A stretch of 64,000 nucleotides of DNA from Burkholderiales bacterium Ga0077547 (GTDB taxonomy: Bacteria > Pseudomonadota > Gammaproteobacteria > Burkholderiales > Burkholderiaceae_C). Position numbers and translations under genes: made by a program. Below are positions 28,562 to 38,543 of this stretch, piece by piece. Where the stretch lies: assembly GCA_001464195.1 (NCBI GenBank), contig LNEY01000002.1, positions 37,392 through 101,391 of the forward strand. The letters run 5' to 3'. The notes under the pieces are model-generated. The model had not been told where the DNA came from. It worked only from the letters and a program-made list of their open reading frames with translations, and did no database searches. Position 1 is the stretch's first letter. Each line of letters opens with the position of its first letter.

Positions 28562-29137
28562 TTAACTGGCAGGCCGCTGGCCGTCGTGGGCAGGGCCCCC
28601 GTGCCAGCGATGGCTTTTCATCCGCTGCGCCAGTGTCGCACGCTGCTCCGGCGTCAATACGCGGCTGATCTCCAGCATCGCCTGCAGGGTGCGGCGGCTG
28701 GTCTGATCGTGCTGTGCCAGCATCTCCTGGCGCAGTTGCTCAGCGGCGTTCGCATCCACCACCGGTGCGGTGAACAACTGCCGGCTGCGCTCGAACAAGC
28801 CACGCCCTGCCGCACGCTGCGCCTGCAGGTCCTTGGAGGCGGCCACAGCGATCTGCTTTACCTGCACCCGCTGCGCATCGGTGGCCTGCAGCTTGCCGAG
28901 GATGCGATCGACTCGACGCTCAATGCGCTCGGGCGAGCCCCCGAAGAGCCCTGGCCCGAAGGGTCCCGAGCCGGACATGGCCGCGTGATGTCCCGAGCGT
29001 CCGCCGTGCGGACCGTCGGCCCAGGCGGCCGCGCCGAATGCCGTGGCCGCCATGGCGATCAGCCCGACCATCGCCCATCGTCCGGCGCTCTGCTGAAGCA
29101 CTACTGATTTGAATTTGCCGTTTTGTGCCTGTGCCAT
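28562..29137 (-). CDS. Spy/CpxP-like periplasmic protein
   Basis: LTPEQRATLAQRM (LTxxQ) motif near C-terminus, signal-type N-terminus, Gly/His-rich segment; downstream of no kinase but adjacent to RR/HK genes. Confidence 0.8.
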   Translation of the reverse strand: MAQAQNGKFKSVVLQQSAGRWAMVGLIAMAATAFGAAAWADGPHGGRSGHHAAMSGSGPFGPGLFGGSPERIERRVDRILGKLQATDAQRVQVKQIAVAASKDLQAQRAAGRGLFERSRQLFTAPVVDANAAEQLRQEMLAQHDQTSRRTLQAMLEISRVLTPEQRATLAQRMKSHRWHGGPAHDGQRPAS

Positions 29138-29275
29138 GACATGCTCCTGTTCAACCTGGTTCGAACGCCGAACGGCATCGATACCTGAGGCCATGCTGGT
29201 CGGCTCGGGTGAAGTGGCGGTGGCTGGGCGGTAAAGATCTGTGAACGCCGCCGGCAGCGGCGCGCTTGCCGGGGG

Positions 29276-32143
29276 CTATTTGGTCGAGACCGGCGGCTCG
29301 TGGTGGCCCGAGAAAAAGGCGCGCAGGTGCTTCAGGATCAGGTTCAGATCCAGCGGCTTGGTCCAGTAGCCATCGACACCGCTCTGCTTGGCCAGCTCCT
29401 GCTGCTGCGGCAGCGCGTCGGCCGTGACGGCAATCACATGCATCAGGCGCGTGCCGGGGCTCTGGCGGATCTGCCGCACGATGTCCAGGCCCGACATGTC
29501 GGGCAGGTTCATGTCGGTGAGCAGCAGTTCGGGCTGTTCTGCACGTGCGAGCTTCAGCCCCTCGGCTCCGGTGGACGCTTCGAGCAGGCGCCAGTTACCG
29601 AGCCGCGCGAACACCTCACGCATCAGCATGGCGTTCACCGGGTCGTCTTCGATGTAGAGCGCGGTGCCGCCCACGGCCTCGATCCAGTCGGTCTGGGCCG
29701 GCATCGCGTCGGTCGAATCCGGCCCGCGCCGCGAGCCCTTCGCCTGAGGCAGCGTGACGGTGAAGCACGAACCGGTGTGCGGTGTGGAGGTGACATCGAT
29801 GGTGCCACTCATGCCCTGGGTCAGCTCACGGGCGATGACCAGCCCCAGTCCGGTGCCCTCGATCTGTGTCTTCTCGGCGCCCACGCGATTGAAGGGCTGG
29901 AACAGCTGATCGAGTTGCGACGGCGTCATGCCCACGCCCGTGTCCTCGATGCGGAGCTGCACCTTGGTGTTCCCCAACGGCTCGACGGCGATGGTCACCT
30001 GCCCGCCAGTGCGGTTGTACTTGATGGCGTTGGACAGCAGGTTGATGAACAGCTGGTCCATGCCGCGGCGATCGGCCTTGGCATACAGCCCCATCTCGTG
30101 CCCGACGAATTCGACCCGTACCGCGCGCTCCAAAGCCAGCGGCTGCAGCAGCGAGATGCCGTTGGACACCACTTGATTGATCGACACCGCCTCGCGCTGC
30201 AACGAGAACATGTGCTGCTCGATGCGCGAGAGCTCCAGCACGTCGTTGACCAGGCTGAGCAGCCGAGTGCCCGAGGTGCGTATGGTTTGCACGCGCTGCT
30301 TCTGGATGCCGGTCAGCGGCTCCTTGCGGTCGCCTTCGAGCAGTTGCGCGAATCCGAGGATGCCATTGAGCGGCGTGCGCAACTCATGGCTGATGCGCGA
30401 CAGCAGTTCACTCTTGCCGCGATTGGCTTCCCGGGTTTCGGCCATTTCTTGGCGCAGCAGTTCCAGCGCCCGCTCTTCGGTGATGTCGCGGCAGACGCCG
30501 ATCAGCACCGGCGTGCGGGTCCGCTCCCGTGTGGCCTGCGCGCGGGTGACAAATTCGATCTGACGTGAGTCGCCGCCCGGGGTGACCACGCCCAGCACCT
30601 CACGCTGGATGCCGCCCGACACCGCCGCCAGGCTGATGAACGCCTGCGCGCGCTCGCGCTCTGCCGGAGCCAGCATGTCCAGCCATTGTCCGAGCACGAA
30701 CGAAGTCGATGAATCGACAGCCAGGCCGTGGACGGCGCAGGCATTGCGGTCCAGCGTGATGGTGGCGGTCGACAGGCTCAACTCGAAGATGCCGATGCCA
30801 GCCGCCTGCGAGGCCAGCTCCCATTGCTGGCCAGCGCGCGCGATCTCGGCCGCGGCGCGCTCCGACTCGGTCACGTCGGCGGCGAAGCCATGCCACAGCA
30901 CACTGCCATCGGGCATTCGCCGCGGGCTTGCGAATCCACTGACCACCCGCTGCCCAGCCTGCGGGAGCTGCACGCGGAAGGTCTGCGACCAGGGCTGATT
31001 AGCGGCCGCCGCCGCCTCGATCTGCATCGCGAAGCTTTTGCGATCGTCCGGGTGCACGCGCGCGACCAGCGCCTGGCCGTCCTGGGCCAGCTCCTCGGGC
31101 GTCAGCTCAAACAGCTGGCGGATGCTCTCGCTGGTGTAGGGGAAGTAGCCAGTGCCGTCGGGGCGGGTCAGGTACTGGTACAGCACCCCCGGCACGTGCT
31201 GCGCCAGAAGTCGCAGCGTGTCGGACACCTCGCGCTCGTGGCGCTCGACACCAATGCGATGCGTGACATCCTGCGCCGTTCCCCGGTAGCCCTTGAATTG
31301 CCCATCGCTGCGGAACTTGGCGATCGCGCTGTAGGAAATCAATCGATCCCCCAGCGGCGTGGGCTTCAACACCACGACGCGCGCAAAGGACTGCATGCGG
31401 TCAAGCACCTGAAGGAAGCTCAGCGTCGGCTCGACCACGCGGCCGGCACCGTCGCGTATCGGAGAGTCCGGCGGTTGACGGCCCAGATGGCCGGCCGCCG
31501 TCAGGCCCGTCAGGTCTTCAAATCGGTCAGACAGCCAGGTGTAGCGATGGGCGGAATCGGTTTCCCAGAGCCAGTCGCTGGACGCCGAGGCGAAATCGAG
31601 CAGCCTGCGCTCGCTGATCTGCAGCTTGAACACGATCTCATGGCTGGCTGCCGCTTCGGTGGCGCCCAGGGCCAGATCCCTCAGCCACTGCTGTTGTTCG
31701 GGGCTCAGTGAACGCGGCCGCTGGCTCATCACGAGCAACATGCCCAGCAGTTCACCCTCGAACTCGATCGGATGCCCCGCATAGCTGCGAACGGCCGGTG
31801 CGCCGCTGACCAGCGGGTGGCGCTCGAAGCGCGGGTCGGCCAACGCGTCGGGCACCTCGAAGGTTGCGCCGCCGCGCAGGCCATGCGCGCAGAACGACAG
31901 ATCGAGCGGAATGTTCAAGGACGCCATGCCCAACGGCGCCTTGAACCACTGTTGCTGCTCGCCCACCAGGCTGATGGCGGCGAACTCGCTGCCGGTGAGT
32001 TGCGCTGCGCTGCGCACGAAGAGCCCGAACACCGAATCGGGCTGCGCCGACAGCAGTTGCAGCTTCCGCCGCCGATCCGACAGTGGTGCTGCGCCAGCGT
32101 CAAAGGCGGCCTCAGGCATGAGGCCTTGCCACCTTTGAAACAC
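29276..32143 (-). CDS. Hybrid sensor histidine kinase/response regulator (GAF-PAS-HisKA-HATPase-REC)
   Basis: GAF-type N-terminus, PAS segments, LLSRISHELRTPLNGILGFAQLLEGD H-box, GTGLGLVIARELTQGMSG, C-terminal receiver LLLTDMNLPDMSGLDIVRQIR. Confidence 0.92.
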   Translation of the reverse strand: MFQRWQGLMPEAAFDAGAAPLSDRRRKLQLLSAQPDSVFGLFVRSAAQLTGSEFAAISLVGEQQQWFKAPLGMASLNIPLDLSFCAHGLRGGATFEVPDALADPRFERHPLVSGAPAVRSYAGHPIEFEGELLGMLLVMSQRPRSLSPEQQQWLRDLALGATEAAASHEIVFKLQISERRLLDFASASSDWLWETDSAHRYTWLSDRFEDLTGLTAAGHLGRQPPDSPIRDGAGRVVEPTLSFLQVLDRMQSFARVVVLKPTPLGDRLISYSAIAKFRSDGQFKGYRGTAQDVTHRIGVERHEREVSDTLRLLAQHVPGVLYQYLTRPDGTGYFPYTSESIRQLFELTPEELAQDGQALVARVHPDDRKSFAMQIEAAAAANQPWSQTFRVQLPQAGQRVVSGFASPRRMPDGSVLWHGFAADVTESERAAAEIARAGQQWELASQAAGIGIFELSLSTATITLDRNACAVHGLAVDSSTSFVLGQWLDMLAPAERERAQAFISLAAVSGGIQREVLGVVTPGGDSRQIEFVTRAQATRERTRTPVLIGVCRDITEERALELLRQEMAETREANRGKSELLSRISHELRTPLNGILGFAQLLEGDRKEPLTGIQKQRVQTIRTSGTRLLSLVNDVLELSRIEQHMFSLQREAVSINQVVSNGISLLQPLALERAVRVEFVGHEMGLYAKADRRGMDQLFINLLSNAIKYNRTGGQVTIAVEPLGNTKVQLRIEDTGVGMTPSQLDQLFQPFNRVGAEKTQIEGTGLGLVIARELTQGMSGTIDVTSTPHTGSCFTVTLPQAKGSRRGPDSTDAMPAQTDWIEAVGGTALYIEDDPVNAMLMREVFARLGNWRLLEASTGAEGLKLARAEQPELLLTDMNLPDMSGLDIVRQIRQSPGTRLMHVIAVTADALPQQQELAKQSGVDGYWTKPLDLNLILKHLRAFFSGHHEPPVSTK

Positions 32144-32310
32144 CCCTGCGATGGTTGTATCGCGCTGCCAACCGCACCATGCCTGCTCGCCTTGCGCCGA
32201 CTACCGTGGATCGGCCCGCGTCGCAGTGTAGTGGCAGCCGTGCGCACCCTCTCCGCGCGCCCGCGTGGCCGTTGGCATCCGCACCACAAGCGATGCCGGC
32301 ACAGGGCAAC

Positions 32311-32341
32311 AAAAAAGCCGCCGAGAAGAACCCGGCGGCTT
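32311..32341 (-). terminator. Rho-independent terminator downstream of csbD-like gene
   Basis: Minus strand AAGCCGCCGGGTTCTTCTCGGCGGCTTTTTT: 7-bp GC stem followed by T6. Confidence 0.85.
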
Positions 32342-32361
32342 CGACGCGACGATCTGGATCG

Positions 32362-32547
32362 TCAGACCTTGTCGATGATGTCCTTGAGCTTCTCCTTGGC
32401 ATCACCTTGGCCGGACTGGATCTTGCCGGACAGCTTGTCCAGCTTGCCTTCGACCTCCAGGCTCTTGTTGCCCGTGGCCTTGCCGGCCACTTCCTTGACA
32501 GCGCCCTTGACCTGTTCGACGCGACCCTGGATCTGATCCTTGTTCAT
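32362..32547 (-). CDS. CsbD family stress protein
   Basis: MNKDQIQGRVEQVKGAVKEVAGKATGNKSLEVEGKLDKLSGKIQSGQGDAKEKLKDIIDKV. Confidence 0.93.
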   Translation of the reverse strand: MNKDQIQGRVEQVKGAVKEVAGKATGNKSLEVEGKLDKLSGKIQSGQGDAKEKLKDIIDKV

Positions 32548-32650
32548 GTGAATCTCCTGTTCAAGTGGATGAAAGCATCGGCAGCTCCCGCCTTGCGGCT
32601 CGGGCCCCGACCGATGAATCCACTGTGCCGAAGCGGCGTTTGATGATCTG

Positions 32651-33052
32651 TCAGGGTGCGGCGTGGCCGTCTGTAGGACGACACCTGCGCCGCAGTCGCG
32701 CTGCCAGCGCACGCACCTCTGTGTCGGGTGCGGTGCCGCCGAGGTGTGAATCGCCTGCGACTGCCGCTTGCACCAGTCGCTTGAGGGTCGAGACATGCGG
32801 CGTGACCGTGCCGAAGAAAAGCACCTCGTCTCCGCGAGCGATCAGCAGCGTGGGGAAGTTCTCCACTTCCACCGCACCGACCAGTTCGGCCTGGTCCTCA
32901 ATGTCGATCCAGAGCGCTTCGATGTCAGCCCCGGCGTGCGCGCTGATCGCGCCGTCGAAGTCGGCACGGTAGCCGCGACAGCTGCCGCACCACTCGGCAC
33001 ACAGGCAGGCTACGGTGAGGCGCAGCGGCGAGGAAGGCGCGACGGCAGTCAT
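32651..33052 (-). CDS. Thioredoxin family protein
   Basis: CLCAEWCGSCRGYRADFD (WCGSC active site) and VENFPTLLIARGDEVLFFG; start codon within ORF uncertain. Confidence 0.83.
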   Translation of the reverse strand: MTAVAPSSPLRLTVACLCAEWCGSCRGYRADFDGAISAHAGADIEALWIDIEDQAELVGAVEVENFPTLLIARGDEVLFFGTVTPHVSTLKRLVQAAVAGDSHLGGTAPDTEVRALAARLRRRCRPTDGHAAP

Positions 33053-33109
33053 GCGCGGTGGCCAACGCCGCGTCGCGGACACGCGGGTGAGTAGCGATAC
33101 ACCGTCACA

Positions 33110-33472
33110 TCAACCGCCGACTCGCTTGACGGTCATGCCAACAGCCTGCAGCCGCTGCACGATCCGGTCGCGGTGCTCGCCCTGAATCTCGATGACGCCG
33201 TCCTTGACCGTGCCACCCGAGCCGCAGGCGGCCTTCAGCTCACGCCCCAGTTCAGCGAGAGCCTCCGCTTCGAGCCCGAGTCCGCGCACCACGGTGACGC
33301 CCTTGCACTTGCGGCCCTGGGTTTCGCGAGACACCCGCACGATGCCGTCGCCGGCTGCGATCGGCGCCTGCATCGTGCAGGCGCACTGGTCAATGGGCCT
33401 TCGGCAAGACGGACACATGCGCCCGCCGTCGGTCGAGTAAACCAGCCCGCCGGCGAGGGTGCGACTCTTCAT
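33110..33472 (-). CDS. SUI1/YciH-like translation initiation factor
   Basis: GGLVYSTDGGRMCPSC, RETQGRKCKGVTVVRGLGL, LGRELKAACGSGGTVKDGVIEIQGEHRDRIVQRLQAVG. Confidence 0.93.
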   Translation of the reverse strand: MKSRTLAGGLVYSTDGGRMCPSCRRPIDQCACTMQAPIAAGDGIVRVSRETQGRKCKGVTVVRGLGLEAEALAELGRELKAACGSGGTVKDGVIEIQGEHRDRIVQRLQAVGMTVKRVGG

Positions 33473-33586
33473 GGTGTGCTGTACATCCGAGATCAATACG
33501 CTGCATTGAACGCAGCGCCGGAGCGTACAACAGCTCGCCAGGGTCAGGCGCTTGCGCGAAAGCGACGCCCGACCATGCGATGGCGA

Positions 33587-34597
33587 TCAGGCGGATTTGG
33601 CCAGCCAGCGCCGAGCAAAAACGCCGACCAATCCCGCAAAAAACATGGCGTACGTTGTCGGCTCCGGAATCGAGGATGCGATCCGGTAATCGGTACCCGA
33701 AGCCGCTGTCAGCGTCAGGCCATCTTCCAGCACCAGATCGCCGATGGTGGCGGAGTTGAAGAAATCGGTGTTGACCCAGTCATCCCCATTCACAGAGAGC
33801 TCGACATCCAGCAGGTACTGCTGTCCTGCCACCATTTCGAAATCGACGATGGACAGAACTTCGTCGAACTCGCCAATCCGATCGCCGCTCGACAGTTGCC
33901 AAAATGACCTTCTGGGAGCACAAAAGGGGTTGCAGACGATGTCATCCAGTGACCACAAGTTCACACGCAATCCCCAGCTCCCGCCGCTTTCTTGGCGTTC
34001 AAAGCCAGGCTCGATCGACCCGGTTGTCACATGGCTGAGCACCCCTTCAACACGGAAGCTGGTGGATAAAAGCCCCCCGGTGTCCGCCGTCCAGAGTTCG
34101 CGCCAAGTGCTGTACGCATTGGCAGCGGTGTAAACGTAGTAGTACTCCTTGCTGTCTGGTTCTGTGGGGTCTGTGAGGTAGTAGCCGACGCCCGACCCTG
34201 TGGAGCTCGCACGCACGCCATTCACGCCGTAATCGGATCGCGCCGCTGCCTGGGCGGTGCCACTTGCAATCGGACCCAGCACAGGGCCGCCCAACTGCAT
34301 ATCTGCCGTACGTGAACCGGTCACCACAGAAGCGTCTGACGCGGAGTCCTCGAACAACTCCGTCTTGATCTGCATGCTGCCGACATCGTCGACTTGAGCG
34401 AAGACGTCTATCGAGCTCTCCAAGCCCGGCGCACAGTTGGCACGCAAACCCCCGGGGCACGGGTAACTGATGCGTTGGGACAGCGCGGACCCTGCCGTGG
34501 CCATGAGCAGCAATGCCACGCCGGCGGTCCGGGCGATCGCGAGCCCGGAAACGGAGGGAATCGATTGGTGCCAGGACGATTGCGCGCAGGTAGCCAT
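33587..34597 (-). CDS. PEP-CTERM sorting domain-containing protein
   Basis: C-terminus IPEPTTYAMFFAGLVGVFARRWLAKSA (PEP + TM + Arg cluster); N-terminal signal sequence. Confidence 0.88.
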   Translation of the reverse strand: MATCAQSSWHQSIPSVSGLAIARTAGVALLLMATAGSALSQRISYPCPGGLRANCAPGLESSIDVFAQVDDVGSMQIKTELFEDSASDASVVTGSRTADMQLGGPVLGPIASGTAQAAARSDYGVNGVRASSTGSGVGYYLTDPTEPDSKEYYYVYTAANAYSTWRELWTADTGGLLSTSFRVEGVLSHVTTGSIEPGFERQESGGSWGLRVNLWSLDDIVCNPFCAPRRSFWQLSSGDRIGEFDEVLSIVDFEMVAGQQYLLDVELSVNGDDWVNTDFFNSATIGDLVLEDGLTLTAASGTDYRIASSIPEPTTYAMFFAGLVGVFARRWLAKSA

Positions 34598-34930
34598 CTT
34601 TGTCTCCTCGTGGTCGCAAGTGAAGGTCGCACGCACACACGCCGGCTCGGCGAGAAGTGGTCAGGTTGTGATCGGCCCATTCAAAGGCCAGACATCAACG
34701 ATCCGTGAAATTTTCCCGGCCGCGTCAGAAAACGCAACCCCTTGTTTCGAGGGTGAGGTAGACACCTCGCGCGCAGACACTGGTCGGCCATCAGGCCAAG
34801 CCCAGATGGCAGCACAAGCCCGATCTCAACGCACCATAATCATGCGCTGGCGCACCGTTTATGGGCTTATTTGAGCGACCACGGCAGTCTGGTGATCGTG
34901 CTTCCACAACGACAACAACGAGAGACACGC

Positions 34931-36063
34931 ATGCATTTCAATGAGGGAACCCGTTCGGTATTACTCGCGGCGGCCTTGGCTGCCATGTCGACACAGGCCA
35001 CTGCCGGAGCCCGGTACGACTTCGGCGACGACCAGTACGTGACCTTCGGCATCGGCGCGCGCTACACGTACACCCATGCCGAACGCCCGTCCGCCGACGG
35101 TGGGGGTCATGTCAACAACCCGAACCTGGACAGTGCGCGGCTGTTCTTCGGCGCCTCGCTCAACAAGTACGTCAAGGCCACCTTCAACACCGAATGGGAC
35201 GGCACGACGGAACGAATCCGAAAGCTGGACATGTACGCCCAGTTCGAATTCGCGCCCGAATTCAACATCTGGGCCGGCCGGTTCGTGGGGCCGAGCGAAC
35301 GCGCCAACATGGCCGGGCCGTACTACTCGGTCGGCGGCGGTTACTGGCCCTGTGTGTCATCCCGCTACGGCTGCAACGGCGGCACCTACGTGGCACGTGA
35401 CGACGGTGTGGCGGTCTGGGGCAACGTGGCCGAGAGCCGTCTGGGCTACTCCATCGGTGTGTTCGAGGGCCGCAACTTCGGCATCGGCGCGCTCAACCGG
35501 TTTCAGGCCGACCGGGCCGGCCTGAAAACTTCCAACGATCTGATGTATTCAGGCCGGCTGCAATACGATTTCTGGGACCTGGAGACCGGCTACTTCAGCA
35601 CGGCCGACCACCTGGGCAAGGCGGACATTCTGGCCATCGGCATGGCGTTCAGGCACCAGAAGAACGGCGTGATCACCCTGCTCGGCACGGGAGACTACGA
35701 CAGCTACAACCTCGACTTTCAGCTGGAGAAGAACTTCAAGGGCTCTGGTGCCTTCGGGCTCGAAGCGGCCTACTACGACTACGACACCGATGGCTTGGTG
35801 CGCAGCGAGCAAGGCAAGGCTACTCGGCAGGGGTGTCGTATGTATTCGAACGCGAGGTGGGCTGGGGCCGCTTTCAGCCCTTCGTGCACTGGCAGCGATT
35901 CGATGCCGACAACGACGTCACGACCAAGCAAATCGACTTCGGTCTCAATTACGTGATCGCCGAGCAAAACGCCATGGTCACCGCCACCTACTCACGCAAC
36001 AAGGTGGATCAGGGTGGCGAAAATCTGAGCCGATTCGTCCTCGCGTTGCAGCTTCAGTACTGA
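34931..36063 (+). pseudogene. Porin (OprO/OprP-like) interrupted by a -1 frameshift near 35815-35821
   Basis: Frame 1 (34871..35956) reads porin through ...GLVRSEQGKA then loses similarity; frame +2 (35833..36063) resumes GYSAGVSYVFEREVGWGRFQPFVHWQRFD...LSRFVLALQLQY. Adding one G in aaggctac restores SEQGKGYSAGVSYVFE. Confidence 0.82.
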
Positions 36064-36074
36064 CGCAAGCGCAG

Positions 36075-36105
36075 GCGCCGCGCCCAGTCGCCTGGGCGGC
36101 GGCGC
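36075..36105. terminator. Hairpin between convergent porin and hypothetical gene
   Basis: GCGCCGCGCCCAG-tcgc-CTGGGCGGCGGCGC with one bulge; no clear T-run. Confidence 0.5.
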
Positions 36106-36109
36106 AGCG

Positions 36110-36550
36110 TCAGACGACCAGGGCGGTGGCGAGCGCCTGTGCCGTGGCGCGCGAGTCGATCATCAGGTTCAGATCGATGGCGCCCACCCGCATCACCAGG
36201 CGCCGGGTTTCACCAGTCGCATCGAGCGGCAACACGTCGAGACTGCTTGCAGGCAGTTGAACACCATCGGCGAGATCGACTTCGGCGATCGGGCGCAGGT
36301 CAGTGCGCTTGGGGGCGCAGGCTTCGGACGACTCCATCAGCGCCTGCAGCAACTGCCGCAGCATGATGTCGTCCAGTTCGAGATCGAGATCACCGTCAGG
36401 CAGTTGCAGTCGAATGGCGAAGGCCTTGCCGTCGTTCGAAGGCCACGCCATCACGATGCCCTGGAGCGGCTTGGGATTGGGTCCGGTGTTTTCCATGGGC
36501 AAGACTGCCGCGTGTTGCGTGACAGGTAGGAGTGGTTGATTGCCCAACAT
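36110..36550 (-). CDS. Hypothetical protein, 146 aa
   Basis: Intact ORF with normal coding character between convergent porin and GST genes; no domain recognised. Confidence 0.55.
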   Translation of the reverse strand: MLGNQPLLPVTQHAAVLPMENTGPNPKPLQGIVMAWPSNDGKAFAIRLQLPDGDLDLELDDIMLRQLLQALMESSEACAPKRTDLRPIAEVDLADGVQLPASSLDVLPLDATGETRRLVMRVGAIDLNLMIDSRATAQALATALVV

Positions 36551-36611
36551 CGTGCCACGATCCTCGACTGCGGGGACTCACCGTTAACCCGTGAACGAGG
36601 GCGGGCATTCG

Positions 36612-37271
36612 TCACTGGGTGACGATCTTCTTCGCGTACTCGGTGACCTCCTTCGGCACGAAAGGCTCAGGGATCTCGATGCCGCGCTGGCAGGCGGGCC
36701 GCGCTGCCATCAGATCGATCCAGCGCTTCAGATGCGGCAGGTCGTCGACGGCGACGCCGGCCCAGTCGTGCAGGTGCACCCACGACCAGTGCGCGATGTC
36801 GGCGATGCTGAAGTCATCGACCAGGTATTCATGGTCCTTCAGGCGGGTGTCGAGCACGGTGTACAGCCGTTTCGTTTCCTTCTGGTAGCGCTCGATCACC
36901 GACGGGATCTTTTCGGGGAAATAGCGGAAGAACACATTCGCCTGGCCCTGCATGGGCCCGACGCCGCCCATCTGGAACATCAGCCACTGGATCACCTGCG
37001 AGCGCGGCTTCATCGCCTGCGGCATCAACCGGCCGGTCTTCTCGGCCAAATAGATCAGGATGGCACCCGACTCGAACACCGCAAAGTCGCCCTCGTCGCG
37101 ATCGACGATGGTCGGGATGCGGCCATTCGGGTTGAGCTTCAGGTACTCGGGCTGCTTCTGCTCCTGCAGGCCCAGCTTGATTGGGTGCAGCGTGTAGGGC
37201 AGGCCAAGCTCTTCGAGCGCGATGGAGGCTTTCCAGCCGTTGGGAGTGGCAGAGGTGTAAAGGTCGATCAT
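36612..37271 (-). CDS. Glutathione S-transferase family protein (YfcG/Ure2-like)
   Basis: [57 protein letters not shown]. Confidence 0.94.
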   Translation of the reverse strand: MIDLYTSATPNGWKASIALEELGLPYTLHPIKLGLQEQKQPEYLKLNPNGRIPTIVDRDEGDFAVFESGAILIYLAEKTGRLMPQAMKPRSQVIQWLMFQMGGVGPMQGQANVFFRYFPEKIPSVIERYQKETKRLYTVLDTRLKDHEYLVDDFSIADIAHWSWVHLHDWAGVAVDDLPHLKRWIDLMAARPACQRGIEIPEPFVPKEVTEYAKKIVTQ

Positions 37272-37367
37272 GGGTGGCCTGTGGGGTTGGAACGGTAGCC
37301 GGGACAGCGGATGCCATCCGTCGAAGCGATGAACTCCTTCGTTATACCCGCCGAGGGTTCGCGTGGC

Positions 37368-38441
37368 TCAGCCGGCGGGCGCCACCTGCACCTGGTCGCG
37401 TCCGGCGCCCTTCGCGGCGTAAAGCGCCTCATCGGCGGCGATGACGAGTGAGTTCATCTCCTGGGTGGTCGTCGGCAGCGCTGTGGCCACGCCGACGCTC
37501 ACCGTGACCGCGCGCAGCGGCCAGATGGCATTGGCGACGGCGCCGCGCACGCGCTGGGCCACTGCTTCGGCGGCCGTGGCATCCGATTCAGGCAGGATCA
37601 CCGCGAATTCCTCGCCGCCATAACGCGCCAGCAGATCGTGTTCGCGCAACGCGCCGCCGATCAGCTTGACCAGACGCATCAGCACCAGGTCGCCGGCCGG
37701 GTGGCCGAAGCGGTCGTTGAAGCGCTTGAAATGATCGACGTCGATCATCAGCAGACTCAGGGGCCGCTGGTGGCGAGCCAGCCGCTTCCATTCGGCGTGC
37801 AGGCGCAGGGTGAAGGCACGGCGATTGGCCGTGGCAGTCAAGGCATCCGTCAGGTTGCGCTGCTCGGAGGCCAGCAGGTTGCGTCGCAATTCCAGCTGCA
37901 CCATGGTCTGCCGCGCCAGCGCCTGCAGGGCCGCCTGCTGGCCTTCGGTGAGCGATTGCGGCTTGCGGTCCACCACGCACAGCGTGCCGATGGCGTGCCC
38001 TTCTGGCGTGACCAGCGGTGCCCCCGCATAGAAGCGAACATTCGGCCCTCCGGTCACCAACGGGTTGTCGGCAAAGCGGCTGTCCTGCGTGGCATCGGGC
38101 ACCAGCAGCAGCTGGTCGGGGTGCAGGATGGCGTGCGGGCAAAAAGCCAGCTCGCGCGGGAGTTCCGTGGCCTCCAGGCCAACGCGCGACTTGAACCACT
38201 GTCGATCCGTCTCGATGAGCGAGATCATGGCCATCGGCGTGTTGCAGATCATCGCCGCCAGCATCGTCATGTCGTCGTAGCTCTGCTCGGACGAGGTGTC
38301 GAGCAGCTCGAACTCCATCAAGGCCGCGATGCGCTCGGCCTCGTTGGCGGGCAGGGGCGCTGCCCGCCCACCGCCCGCCCCTGCCGCGCGAGGCGCGGGC
38401 GGTGCGTCGGGGGTGCCTATGTCTTCCGTCGCCATCGCCAT
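37368..38441 (-). CDS. GAF domain-containing diguanylate cyclase
   Basis: GAF region FAMISLIETDRQWFKSRVGLEATELPRELAFCPHAI-type; GGDEF domain LMIDVDHFKRFNDRFGHPAGD and RYGGEEFAVILP. Confidence 0.93.
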   Translation of the reverse strand: MAMATEDIGTPDAPPAPRAAGAGGGRAAPLPANEAERIAALMEFELLDTSSEQSYDDMTMLAAMICNTPMAMISLIETDRQWFKSRVGLEATELPRELAFCPHAILHPDQLLLVPDATQDSRFADNPLVTGGPNVRFYAGAPLVTPEGHAIGTLCVVDRKPQSLTEGQQAALQALARQTMVQLELRRNLLASEQRNLTDALTATANRRAFTLRLHAEWKRLARHQRPLSLLMIDVDHFKRFNDRFGHPAGDLVLMRLVKLIGGALREHDLLARYGGEEFAVILPESDATAAEAVAQRVRGAVANAIWPLRAVTVSVGVATALPTTTQEMNSLVIAADEALYAAKGAGRDQVQVAPAG

Positions 38442-38543
38442 GCTCCTGGTCTGTCAAACACACTGTCGAACGCTGTTCACAGGCATCGACGGTGCCCTCC
38501 CACAACGCTGCCGGTCAGTTCACGAAGTTCATGCGCGGCCTAC

